A DNA stretch of 9,288 nucleotides from Polynucleobacter sp. UBA962 (GCA_002292975.1 DBCI01000118.1:8284-17571), one strand, 5' to 3'; counted from the first letter of the stretch, positions 1-6,858 are shown. The notes: generated by a model from the letters alone, not told the origin. Translations and numbers: made by a program.

Positions 1-459
1 CATGGAGGGATTCAGTACACGGACTATCTGCTCTTAATAGCGTGTTTGGCTAATGGAATTTCATACGCAGTGGGCGGTAATTTATCGCGCACAATGAACG
101 CTAAGGAGGTAATCTCTTGGTCCCTAGTAATCGCGTTACCGATCAATGCCTTATTCAGTATCCTCACTTTTGAGTCAAATTACTTACAGGCAGATCTCAT
201 CGCCTGGTCTAGTTTTCTATATTTGAGTATTTTCTCCATGTTTATTGGGTTCTTCTTTTGGTATGGCGGTATGGCAATTGGTGGAATATCACGCGTTAGT
301 CAAGTGCAGTTATTACAACCTTTCTGTACTCTATTTGCCTCTGCTATTTTGGTCTCCGAACCCATTACCGCGATCAATATTATTTTTGCTAGCCTAGTAA
401 TTGCGACGGTAATGATTGGAAGAAAGATGTTGGTAAGACGAGGGCCGATTGTCAAGTAA
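1..459 (+). CDS. EamA/DMT-superfamily transporter, C-terminal part (5' truncated by the window edge)
   Basis: The reading frame is open from the first base to a TAA at 457-459, giving 152 residues with no start in view, so the gene begins outside the window. The protein is very hydrophobic, with about five membrane segments. It matches the second half of a drug/metabolite transporter: a segment starting near YLLLIACLANGISYAVGG, then an internal FFFWYGGMAIGGISRVS stretch, then LLQPFCTLFASAILVSEPI. The last of these corresponds to the P-x-x-x-x-x-x-(G/S)E motif near the end of EamA domains. A short basic tail (GRKMLVRRG) follows the last helix, as expected for a cytoplasmic C-terminus. The family exports small metabolites, amino acids or drugs across the inner membrane, and the substrate cannot be told from this fragment. 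A TTG at 46 is only an internal leucine codon. The family call is firm; the specificity is unknown. Confidence 0.85.
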   Translation, partial: HGGIQYTDYLLLIACLANGISYAVGGNLSRTMNAKEVISWSLVIALPINALFSILTFESNYLQADLIAWSSFLYLSIFSMFIGFFFWYGGMAIGGISRVSQVQLLQPFCTLFASAILVSEPITAINIIFASLVIATVMIGRKMLVRRGPIVK

Positions 460-563
460 ATGCTGTTAATTTTTAACCAGATTATGAAATTACCCGCAAA
501 TTCAAGCCAGCAAAGGTTTCAATCGGGTTAAAACTAGTGTAAAAATGAGGGATTATCCTTAGA

Positions 564-596
564 GCTAGCCCCTTGTTTTCAGTAGAGGGATGTAGC
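564..596 (+). other. Imperfect hairpin in the leader region upstream of the HU gene
   Basis: GCTA at 564-567 can pair with TAGC at 593-596, and inside it CCCT at 570-573 can pair with AGGG at 586-589, with a small internal loop between the two helices. The same AGGG could instead pair with CCCT at 605-608, giving a competing fold. The element lies in the 265-bp gap between the transporter and HU genes, ahead of the terminator-like hairpin at 664-688. It may belong to a small RNA or a long 3' UTR, but short stems like these also arise by chance in AT-rich DNA. Confidence 0.25.
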
Positions 597-663
597 AAAC
601 TAAGCCCTTATTAATTGCGTTACAAATGCGGTTAGTAATTTTGCTCATACGATCTTGATTTTT

Positions 664-688
664 GGGCTGCGGTTGCAGTCCTTTTTTT
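664..688 (+). terminator. Terminator-like hairpin upstream of the HU gene
   Basis: GGGCTGC (664-670) pairs with GCAGTCC (675-681) around a GGTT loop, a 7-bp stem with one G-U pair. Seven T residues (682-688) follow at once, the usual form of an intrinsic terminator on the plus strand. It lies about 205 bp after the transporter stop codon and 36 bp before the HU start. It could end the transporter transcript or a small RNA made from the gap, or act as an attenuator in the HU leader. The structure is clear; its role is inferred. Confidence 0.6.
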
Positions 689-702
689 GGCAGTTTTTTA
701 AT
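673..702 (+). promoter_or_regulatory. Possible HU-gene promoter overlapping the upstream terminator
   Basis: TTTAAT at 697-702 matches the sigma-70 -10 consensus at five of six positions. An 18-bp spacer separates it from TTGCAG at 673-678, a poor -35 match at three of six. Transcription would start near 709, giving a leader of about 16 nt that includes the AAAGGA ribosome-binding site. This would put the start of HU transcription just beyond the hairpin at 664-688, so that the hairpin would not stop HU expression. The weak -35 and the AT-rich context keep confidence low. Confidence 0.3.
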
Positions 703-724
703 TGTTTGTTTAAAGGAAAAAAAT

Positions 725-1006
725 ATGAATAAAGCTGAACTAGTAGAAAAAATTGCTGATGAGGCAGAACTTTCAAAAGCAAGCGCAGAGCGTGCTCTTA
801 ATTCTGCAATTGATAACATCATCAAAGCTGTAACCAAGGGCGACCCCGTTCAGTTGGTTGGTTTTGGAACATTTAGCCAGGGCAAACGTTCAGCACGTGT
901 TGGTCGTAATCCAAAAACAGGCGAGGCAATCAAGATTGCTGCTTCTAAGACCGCTAAGTTCTCAGCCGGTAAAGCATTTAAAGACTCTGTTAATAAACGT
1001 AAGTAA
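725..1006 (+). CDS. hupB: HU-family DNA-binding protein
   Basis: This is a 93-residue nucleoid-associated protein of the HU/IHF family, which binds and bends DNA as a dimer with little sequence preference. An N-terminal helical part ([12 protein letters not shown] onward, about 1-38) is followed by the VQLVGFGTF strand (43-50). The signature [12 protein letters not shown] lies at about 60-71, with the DNA-intercalating proline at 63, and the C-terminal [11 protein letters not shown] helix at 81-91. Length is standard. The ATG at 725 was chosen because it follows AAAGGA (713-717) at 7 nt and gives the canonical MNK- start; the frame stays open upstream to 662, but those residues do not belong to the family. 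The gene sits between a terminator-like hairpin upstream and a strong terminator downstream, so it is probably monocistronic. HU rather than IHF is favoured by overall similarity to betaproteobacterial HU; the exact paralogue name is less certain. Confidence 0.95.
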   Translation: MNKAELVEKIADEAELSKASAERALNSAIDNIIKAVTKGDPVQLVGFGTFSQGKRSARVGRNPKTGEAIKIAASKTAKFSAGKAFKDSVNKRK

Positions 1007-1025
1007 TCAGTTACCGTTGCTTACC

Positions 1026-1054
1026 AAAAGGCCGCCGATTTGGCGGCCTTTTTT
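1026..1054 (+). terminator. Intrinsic terminator of the HU gene
   Basis: AAAAGGCCGCC (1026-1036) is followed by a GATTT loop (1037-1041) and GGCGGCCTTTT (1042-1052), a perfect stem with a GC-rich core that runs into six T residues (1049-1054). It begins 20 nt after the HU stop codon. The A-run on the 5' side would also give a T-run on the minus strand, so it could work in both directions, although no minus-strand gene ends here. Confidence 0.92.
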
Positions 1055-1083
1055 CTGATTCATACCCTCATGAATTAGCAAAC

Positions 1084-1089
1084 TATACT
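1084..1089 (+). promoter_or_regulatory. Possible -10 element for the FAD-protein gene
   Basis: TATACT matches the -10 consensus at five of six positions and lies 28 bp before the GTG start, just after the HU terminator. That is a reasonable place for a promoter. No convincing -35 hexamer is found 16-18 bp upstream, so the call is tentative. Confidence 0.25.
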
Positions 1090-1116
1090 GTTTCATTCGA
1101 TTCATTTTTTTAGACA

Positions 1117-2448
1117 GTGGCTCACACAAATACTATTGCAATTGTAGGAGATGGCTTTGCAGCTGCAGTCGTGGTGCTTCATCTTTTGCGTCATGGCATC
1201 CCTGCAACATCTCTAAGAGTCTTTGGACCGGGTGAGTTGGGGCGGGGTAATGCCTATAAAACAAGTAGTCCTGCCTACCGCCTAAACGTGCGCGAGGATC
1301 TTCCTATTATTTTTACAGAAGATCCATTGCATTTTGCTCGCTGGGCAGAGCAATCACTCAATGATCATCATGCCAAGCATGAAGCAGGCTATTTTTATAG
1401 TCGCAACGATTTTGGTCTCTATATGCAAGCTCTTCTTGTTAGTGCCTTAGGTCCTCAAAAGCTCCAACAAATCCATGCTAGGGTTGATCAAATTAGACGC
1501 GTCAACGAGCATTGGGTTCTTGAGTATGGCCAAGAAAGCGTCATCGCCAAGCATGTCATTTTGGCTACCGGGAATACGTCACCGCGGTGGCCTTGCCCTA
1601 TAAATAGTCAAAATACACCAAGTCATGACCTAAGCACACGCTTGGTTGAAAACCCCTGGCCTGGTAATCATCTGAATGATATTGGGCCAGATGATCAAAT
1701 TATTCTGCTTGGAGCAGGGCTCACAGCGCTCGATGCGATCAATGCACTTGTTGAGCAAGGTCATCGCGGTCGCGTTAATGTCATCAGTCCTCGCGCTATA
1801 TTTCCTCCGGCGCAGGCGCCTTGGCAGAGGCAGCGGCAACCGCAGTGGCCAAGTCATCTTACCCCTGCCAGCTTAGTTCGGTTTATGCGCCATTACTTAC
1901 CGTCTGCGCCCCCGCAGAGTTCTGAATGGCAATGCGCATGGGAGGAATTACGACCTGAGCTGAATCGAATTTGGCAAGAGTTTACAGATCATCAACGGAA
2001 GATTTTGATAAAACGCGTTGGTTGGCTATGGAATCTCTATCGATTTAGGGCGGGACCTCAAACCATTGCAGCGCTTGAGGCATTGAGGGCCAATGGGCAG
2101 ATCAACTTTGCGATAGGTCGAGCTAAGCAAATAATACTCAGTCACTCGGAGATCAAGGTACTCTTAGGAAATGGTGCCGAGCTTTGTGGTGACCGAGTGA
2201 TTAATTGCACGGGTCCTAGTTCAGATCCATTATTGGATCAGTTAATGAGGGAGGGCTACGCACTTCCAGATGCATTGGCAACAGGCATTCGTGTTAATGC
2301 GGATTTTAAGGTTTTAGATCCTAAACAAGCACCATGGAATGATTTATGGATGATAGGACCTGCAACCATGGGAAGTTTAGGTGATGTTGTAGCTGCAAGT
2401 GCCATTGCCAAACAGGCAGAACAGTTAGCTAGGCAATTTACACACTAA
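1117..2448 (+). CDS. COG4529/YdhS-like FAD/NAD(P)-binding protein
   Basis: This 443-residue cytosolic flavoprotein is of the NAD_binding_9 (COG4529, E. coli YdhS-like) type. An N-terminal Rossmann motif IAIVGDGFAAA (7-17) binds the dinucleotide, although the usual GxGxxG is here G-D-G-F-A-A. The family block LGRGNAYKTSSPAYRLNV (41-58) follows, then DPLHFARW (69-76), an ILATG strand end (148-152), a second dinucleotide fold LLGAGLTALD (197-206), NCTGP (363-367) and the C-terminal FAD-contacting IGPATMGSLGDV (413-424). These are the parts of a two-dinucleotide-domain oxidoreductase; the substrate is unknown for most of the family. The start is the GTG at 1117, because an in-frame TAG lies at 1111-1113 and no other early start exists. 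There is no clear Shine-Dalgarno before it, only a run of T residues. The small lipoprotein gene follows after 34 nt, probably on the same transcript. The family call is strong; the reaction is not known. Confidence 0.88.
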   Translation: MAHTNTIAIVGDGFAAAVVVLHLLRHGIPATSLRVFGPGELGRGNAYKTSSPAYRLNVREDLPIIFTEDPLHFARWAEQSLNDHHAKHEAGYFYSRNDFGLYMQALLVSALGPQKLQQIHARVDQIRRVNEHWVLEYGQESVIAKHVILATGNTSPRWPCPINSQNTPSHDLSTRLVENPWPGNHLNDIGPDDQIILLGAGLTALDAINALVEQGHRGRVNVISPRAIFPPAQAPWQRQRQPQWPSHLTPASLVRFMRHYLPSAPPQSSEWQCAWEELRPELNRIWQEFTDHQRKILIKRVGWLWNLYRFRAGPQTIAALEALRANGQINFAIGRAKQIILSHSEIKVLLGNGAELCGDRVINCTGPSSDPLLDQLMREGYALPDALATGIRVNADFKVLDPKQAPWNDLWMIGPATMGSLGDVVAASAIAKQAEQLARQFTH

Positions 2449-2482
2449 GCGATACAAACTCTGAACTGAAATGAGGGTGTTA

Positions 2483-2710
2483 ATGAGACCACTTTGGCTA
2501 TTTATTATTTTACTAATACCTATTTTGCAGGGATGTGCTGCAGTATTTACCGATGCTTCGGATGCTAATCACGTTACTTTTTTGAATAGTGCCGATGAGT
2601 CATTGCCGCAACTGACACAGAAAGCTAATGCGTATTGCCAACAGTATGGCAAGAAAGCGTTCTATCGAAAGGGCGACAACCTCTTGCTCGCTGTGTTCGA
2701 CTGTCGCTAG
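2483..2710 (+). CDS. Small putative lipoprotein, function unknown
   Basis: The product is 75 residues. It has a hydrophobic signal (PLWLFIILLIPILQ) ending in the lipobox L-Q-G-C, with the lipidated cysteine at residue 18, so it should be anchored to the inner or outer membrane on the periplasmic side. The mature part is only about 58 residues. It carries two more cysteines, in AYCQQYGKKA and in the terminal FDCR, which could form a disulfide in the periplasm. The ATG at 2483 is preferred because GAGGG (2473-2477) precedes it at 5 nt; an in-frame ATG at 2471 would add four residues but lacks a ribosome-binding site. It lies 34 nt after the FAD-protein gene and ends 2 bp before the end of the convergent phospholipase gene. 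I do not recognise a family, so only the lipoprotein character is supported. Confidence 0.75.
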   Translation: MRPLWLFIILLIPILQGCAAVFTDASDANHVTFLNSADESLPQLTQKANAYCQQYGKKAFYRKGDNLLLAVFDCR

Positions 2711-2712
2711 CT

Positions 2713-3966
2713 CTATTTGGATTTTTGTGGCATAGACTTTAGTGGGTTTAGTAATTCAGGCGGCATGGTGGTATCTTCCTCAATGGACTTACGATAGCCC
2801 GGTGGATATTTACTCCAGTCATAGCCCTTGCGTGCCCGTTGATACCCATAGTCATAAAGTGCTTGCATAAATTTAGTATCAAATTCTTCCACATGTGGAA
2901 AATCAAAATCAGAGCCGATATAAGCGAGATTAAAACCAACACGATCATCTTGGGTAATGTTGTAGATGCGATATAGGTCTCCCAAGCCTTGGGCTTGAAT
3001 TAACTGAGAGATTGCACGACCTGCAATACTAAGAGTGCGTCGTTCTGTTTGTTGCCAATCAATATCCAAACGAGCATTTCGAATGATGTAAGCTTGACGA
3101 TTGGTATTGCGCTTTACCCCAATCTCCTTAGCACGCTGTGCTGCGGCACTTGGATAGAGGAAGACTTGGGTGGTTGCACCACCGTCGACATGCATCTCCT
3201 GAAATTCCTTACCATCGATAATGAAATCAAACATAACCGGTGGGAAGGCTGCTGGAATAGAGGCTGAGGCCAATAAGATCTTACGAAATAGTTCAAGAGA
3301 TTCGGGGGTGCCAACGCTGGCAATTTGACCCATATTCCATATCACCGGCGTGCCAGCGTCAATATTGGTTGTACCAATTAAGAGCCAACGACCTCGTTGA
3401 TTGTATTCGTGAGCAACCTTTTGTAAAAGCTCAGCTGTAACGTATTTAGAAATTAAGCCAAATAGTGGCGAGCTGTCAGCTAAACCTTCTCCAAAAAATC
3501 CAGACAAAAAGCCGCGTGCTTTAAATACATCGCTTGGTTTAATCTGGGTATACACCTCTTTTAGAACGGGATCGTAATCTTTACCTAAGTAGGCAAATGG
3601 CGCAATTAAAGCGCCGGTACTAATTCCAGTGACCAGATTGAACTCTGGGCGACCCCCTTGTTCGGTCCAACCAACCAATAAACCTGCACCAAAAGCGCCG
3701 TTATCCCCACCGCCCGATAAAGACAAGTAATTACTTTTGCTATCGATCGCTTTCTTACCAAGCTGTTGGTTCATTTTGTTTACATCATCTACAAAATTAT
3801 TAATGCCAGCAGTTGTGGCAATTAGATAGCGGGAGCTTTGCAGGCCTGCTATTTGTGCACGGGATAAATCAGACGACTGGACCGCCGCTTTACGCTCGAG
3901 CGTACTACATCCGCCAAGCAATAAGGCAGCCATAAGAATCAGTGAACGATAGTATCGTGTACGCAT
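2713..3966 (-). CDS. Patatin-like phospholipase, lipoprotein
   Basis: The product is 417 residues and starts with a lipoprotein signal (RSLILMAALLLGGC), with lipidated Cys at 20. A complete patatin hydrolase core follows: the oxyanion-hole loop SGGGDNGAFG (84-93), the nucleophile elbow G-I-S-T-G (114-118) with Ser116, the SIPAAFPPV segment (236-244) and the H-V-D-G-G motif (259-263) with Asp261 as the dyad partner. The family cleaves acyl esters of phospholipids or related lipids; here the enzyme would act from the periplasmic face of a membrane. There is no beta-barrel domain, so it is not a PlpD-type autotransporter. The start is supported by AAGG (3972-3975) 5 nt before the ATG. It is the last gene of the DUF3302-HlyD-OMF operon, 34 nt after the outer-membrane factor, and its stop codon faces the lipoprotein gene across 2 bp. 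Catalytic competence is likely; the natural lipid is unknown. Confidence 0.92.
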   Translation of the reverse strand: MRTRYYRSLILMAALLLGGCSTLERKAAVQSSDLSRAQIAGLQSSRYLIATTAGINNFVDDVNKMNQQLGKKAIDSKSNYLSLSGGGDNGAFGAGLLVGWTEQGGRPEFNLVTGISTGALIAPFAYLGKDYDPVLKEVYTQIKPSDVFKARGFLSGFFGEGLADSSPLFGLISKYVTAELLQKVAHEYNQRGRWLLIGTTNIDAGTPVIWNMGQIASVGTPESLELFRKILLASASIPAAFPPVMFDFIIDGKEFQEMHVDGGATTQVFLYPSAAAQRAKEIGVKRNTNRQAYIIRNARLDIDWQQTERRTLSIAGRAISQLIQAQGLGDLYRIYNITQDDRVGFNLAYIGSDFDFPHVEEFDTKFMQALYDYGYQRARKGYDWSKYPPGYRKSIEEDTTMPPELLNPLKSMPQKSK

Positions 3967-4000
3967 GACTGCCTTGTTAGGAACTCGGTGTTTAATCTGC

Positions 4001-5401
4001 TTATTGGGGAATAGGGGATCCGCCTAGGGCAAGATAGAGATTAACGCGTTGTGTTAATGCATCGACTTGCCCTTGACGATAGCTAATTTCAGTACTATTT
4101 GTTTTAATCTTCTGCTGTTGGATCTGGCGTTGATCGACGCGACCGATTGTAAACTCTTGTTCTATCCTTCGTAAAATCTGTTTTTGTTCTTGTAACTGGG
4201 CATTTAAAAGAACACTACGTTCACGCCAAGTCATCTCCCCATTCAGGGCATTCTCAACATCACCAAAGGCATTTAAAACGACCTTGCCATAATTGGCGAG
4301 AGCAGCTTGCGCCTCGGCATTTTGATAGGCAATTTGTGCTTCAATCGCGCCACCCTGAAAGAGTGGCATCATGACATTAGCACCAAGCCCTAAGCTGCTT
4401 GTAGGTCCGTTGACTAGGCTGAAGACTTCGCTATTGATGTAACCAAAGCCGGCCGTCAAACTGATCTTTGGGAGGCGCGCTAAGCGCTTCTCTGCGGCGG
4501 TATAAAAGGCACTATTGACCCTCGCTTCGGCAGCGATGATGTCAGGACGACGCTCCAGAATATCTGTTGGTATGCCAGATGCAATCGGTGGGGGCAATGC
4601 TGGAAGCCGTGTGCTTTTAAGTAAGGTAGCTTGGGGATAACGTCCGACTAAGATTTCTACAGCACGCAAGGATTGATCTCTGGCCTGCTTGGAGATGAGA
4701 GCGATTTCATGTGCCTGCGCTGCAGATGTTCTTGCAAAAGCCACATCATTTTTAGAGGATGCCCCAATTTGCTCGCGGATTTCAGTTAATTGAGCATAGC
4801 GCTTTGCAGCATCGGCATTTTCTTGGGATAAGCGGGCTTGCTCCTGAAAGCCACGTGCTAACCATACTGTTTTGGTAAGCGTCCCAATTAAAGATAGACG
4901 TGCGGCATCTTGTTCGGCATTTAGTGCTTTAGCATTTTGTTTGGCACCAGCAAGCGCCGTACGTACTCGACCCCATAGATCAAGCTCCCAGTTTGCGCCT
5001 ATGTAATAACCAGTTAGACCAGAACCGCTTGAACCCACTTTACCGCCGGTATTGCCCACCACACCAAGCCCAGGATACTGAGCTCCGCCAGCTGCATCAA
5101 TCAGAGCCTCTGCTTGTAGTCGACGTGCAGCAATGATGCGCACATCGGGATGGTTCTTTAAGGCTTCCGCCACTAATGCCTCTAACTCCGAATCATTAAA
5201 TTGTTTCAGCCAGGCATCGTCGAGCTGAGAACCGGTGTTTACCCCCGCGCTAAATTGATTCGGAATACTGAGCTGAGGTAACGCTTGCTTGCGCAAGTCT
5301 TTTCCAGCGATGGGCGGGTTTACCGCGCAACTCATTAGAAAAAGGGTGCTTGCCATCAATATGCACGCCCGCACAGTATGGATCAAGGTGGACTCTGTCA
5401 T
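4001..5401 (-). CDS. NodT-family outer-membrane efflux lipoprotein (TolC-like factor)
   Basis: This 466-residue outer-membrane factor forms the trimeric outer-membrane and periplasmic channel of tripartite export systems. The signal peptide ends in the lipobox F-L-M-S-C with lipidated Cys25, typical of OprM/NodT-type lipoprotein channels. Two OEP repeats follow. The first includes the hallmark WELDLWGRVR (138-147) and the second begins with LERRPDIIAAEARV (282-295), the conserved R-R-P-D motif before the strand. Long helical stretches such as 160-255 and the region from about 390 onward fit the alpha-barrel. Length is normal. Translation is probably coupled to the HlyD gene: on the coding strand the HlyD TAA, three bases and this ATG follow one another, with no separate strong ribosome-binding site. 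It is the second shell of the export assembly encoded here. The family is certain; the exported substrate is not known. Confidence 0.95.
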   Translation of the reverse strand: MTESTLIHTVRACILMASTLFLMSCAVNPPIAGKDLRKQALPQLSIPNQFSAGVNTGSQLDDAWLKQFNDSELEALVAEALKNHPDVRIIAARRLQAEALIDAAGGAQYPGLGVVGNTGGKVGSSGSGLTGYYIGANWELDLWGRVRTALAGAKQNAKALNAEQDAARLSLIGTLTKTVWLARGFQEQARLSQENADAAKRYAQLTEIREQIGASSKNDVAFARTSAAQAHEIALISKQARDQSLRAVEILVGRYPQATLLKSTRLPALPPPIASGIPTDILERRPDIIAAEARVNSAFYTAAEKRLARLPKISLTAGFGYINSEVFSLVNGPTSSLGLGANVMMPLFQGGAIEAQIAYQNAEAQAALANYGKVVLNAFGDVENALNGEMTWRERSVLLNAQLQEQKQILRRIEQEFTIGRVDQRQIQQQKIKTNSTEISYRQGQVDALTQRVNLYLALGGSPIPQ

Positions 5402-5404
5402 TTC

Positions 5405-6361
5405 TTAGTGCAATTTCGGAACGATGTAGTTCAGTTTTGTTGCTACTCGAAGCATCACCTTACGAATAACATGCAAAAAGACCATGTGATCGGTATAGAC
5501 CGCACCTTCACCTACTGCACCAGCTGGGAGCAGAGGATAATTTTTGGTTTCATCCAAGATCAGCTTTACTGCAAATCGATTTGCAGCAATATCACGCAAA
5601 CCAATAGTGGGCAGGTTACCGCTTACATTAAGTTGACCCTGACCTTCAGCATATATAACCGATTCAACCTTCGCCTTTATGATCTGACCAGGTAGGCTTG
5701 GTATATAAAACTCAGCCTCATTGCCCGGAGCAATTTGGTGTAGCTCATTTTGTTTATACAGGGCATAAATCTGAGGCGTATCTTCCATGAAGGTCATGAC
5801 CGAAGAGATTGGGAAAGCAGCCACATAAGCACCGGGGCGAAGTTGGACATTCACAATCACACCATCAGCGGGAGCGCGATTGATAGTTTGTTCAAGATCG
5901 TATTGCACATGTCTGAACTGTTCTTGAAAATCAAGGAGGTCAGCTTCAGCTTTTTCGAGATCAAAGCGATTGCCGGCACCAGCATCAACCAATTGTTTGT
6001 TCTCGGAGACGCGTAATTTTGCCAAATCTAATTTAGCTTTAATCGAGTTTGCCTGGGCTTGATATTGGGTTGCGTCAATTTTAAAAAGTACGTCACCTTT
6101 TTTAACCCGTTGATTAATCTTTACTGGAACCTCAATGACACGACCTTTCACTTGACTCACAATTCCAACATTGTTGCGCACCACAATGACATCCCCGGAA
6201 GAGGGTGAAAAGACGTTGAGTAATAAGATCAGAGTGATCATGCCCACCACGGGGATTGTGATCACAATAACTTTTGCCGTAGTGGTCCACGGTAGTAATT
6301 TATATTTGAAGAAGATCAGCCAAACAATGCCAGCATAGATCGATAGAAGTAGTGCTTCCAT
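5405..6361 (-). CDS. HlyD-family membrane fusion protein, YiaV/YibH-like
   Basis: The product is 318 residues. Two N-terminal hydrophobic segments (about 1-18 and 30-50) are followed by the periplasmic adaptor: the first half of the lipoyl-like domain (about 64-97, VKGRVIEVPVKINQRVKKGD), a helical hairpin (about 98-160), the second lipoyl half (RAPADGVIVNVQLRPGAYV, 162-180), then a beta-barrel region to about 285. Such adaptors join an inner-membrane component to an outer-membrane channel. The double N-terminal membrane segment and the pairing with DUF3302 point to the YiaV/YibH group rather than to AcrA-type lipoproteins. The ATG shares its A with the TAA of the DUF3302 gene (TAATG), so the two are probably translationally coupled. 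The outer-membrane factor starts 3 nt after its stop. No transporter of the MFS, RND or ABC type is encoded beside it. The adaptor role is well supported; the cargo is unknown. Confidence 0.92.
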   Translation of the reverse strand: MEALLLSIYAGIVWLIFFKYKLLPWTTTAKVIVITIPVVGMITLILLLNVFSPSSGDVIVVRNNVGIVSQVKGRVIEVPVKINQRVKKGDVLFKIDATQYQAQANSIKAKLDLAKLRVSENKQLVDAGAGNRFDLEKAEADLLDFQEQFRHVQYDLEQTINRAPADGVIVNVQLRPGAYVAAFPISSVMTFMEDTPQIYALYKQNELHQIAPGNEAEFYIPSLPGQIIKAKVESVIYAEGQGQLNVSGNLPTIGLRDIAANRFAVKLILDETKNYPLLPAGAVGEGAVYTDHMVFLHVIRKVMLRVATKLNYIVPKLH

Positions 6362-6747
6362 TATGGTTTACTCGATTCTGATTCAGTACCAGCCTGATCC
6401 TCTACCGGCGTGTAGCGATCAGTACCGTAGGCTAATTTATACATAGTGGGGCGTGTATACGCCCATAGATAGGCAAAGGGCCACAGTAAGCCACCAAAAA
6501 ACAAAGAGAGTACGCAAAGTGCATGAATGGCATCGCGTTGCGGATGTTGTCGCCGCTTAGCCACAGTATCTGGCCATATATGGACAAACCAAAAAAGGGC
6601 AATAAACCCAATGGGTAAAATAATCAGCACGCTCCAGGAAATGATGTTTGCGAAGCCATCGATTAAATGAGCAGGCATAAATGATGCGTGGGCCTGCATC
6701 GGTAGGGACGTTAGCAGTAGTAATAAAGGTTTTAAACGCAAACTCAT
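6361..6747 (-). CDS. DUF3302 (YiaW/YibI-like) small membrane protein
   Basis: The product is 128 residues with a hydrophobic N-terminus (LKPLLLLLTSLPMQAHA, possible signal-peptide cleavage after residue 21). A membrane segment follows at about 36-56, then the conserved stretch AKRRQHPQRDAIHALCVLSL (63-82), a second membrane segment (about 76-96, ending LLWPFAYLWAY) and a polar acidic tail. The K-R-x-H-P-x-x-D-A-I-H motif followed by a WPF-x-W-A helix end is the signature I associate with DUF3302 proteins such as E. coli YiaW and YibI, which are also encoded next to an HlyD-like protein. No biochemical role is established for the family as far as I know. The start is supported by AAGGA (6755-6759) 7 nt upstream. 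It is the first gene of the operon, 148 nt after the hydrolase gene, so an operon promoter may lie in that gap; TATTAT on the minus strand (6781-6786) is a possible -10. The extra N-terminal signal makes it slightly longer than the E. coli proteins as I recall them. Confidence 0.85.
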   Translation of the reverse strand: MSLRLKPLLLLLTSLPMQAHASFMPAHLIDGFANIISWSVLIILPIGFIALFWFVHIWPDTVAKRRQHPQRDAIHALCVLSLFFGGLLWPFAYLWAYTRPTMYKLAYGTDRYTPVEDQAGTESESSKP

Positions 6748-6858
6748 CTTATCTTCCTTAAAAACGAGGTGTTTGTAGACATAATAAGCATTGATTTTTT
6801 TGATCCGATGCTAAACCATTGAACACAGAAGATTATTCACTGTGCGGTTGAGCGACGG

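Noticed and set aside
584..608. Resemblance of AGGGATGTAGC to the 3' part of E. coli SRP RNA
   Set aside because: The conserved SRP core with its GGAA tetraloop and GGAAGCAG-like segment is missing upstream, so the short match is probably chance.
565..837. A 90-codon minus-strand open frame across the start of the HU gene
   Set aside because: It is antisense to a well-supported HU gene, has no family-like sequence, and its low-complexity serine and phenylalanine runs are what the HU codons give in reverse.
5378..6016. Plus-strand open frames opposite the HlyD gene
   Set aside because: They are antisense shadows of the adaptor gene, with no coding character of their own.
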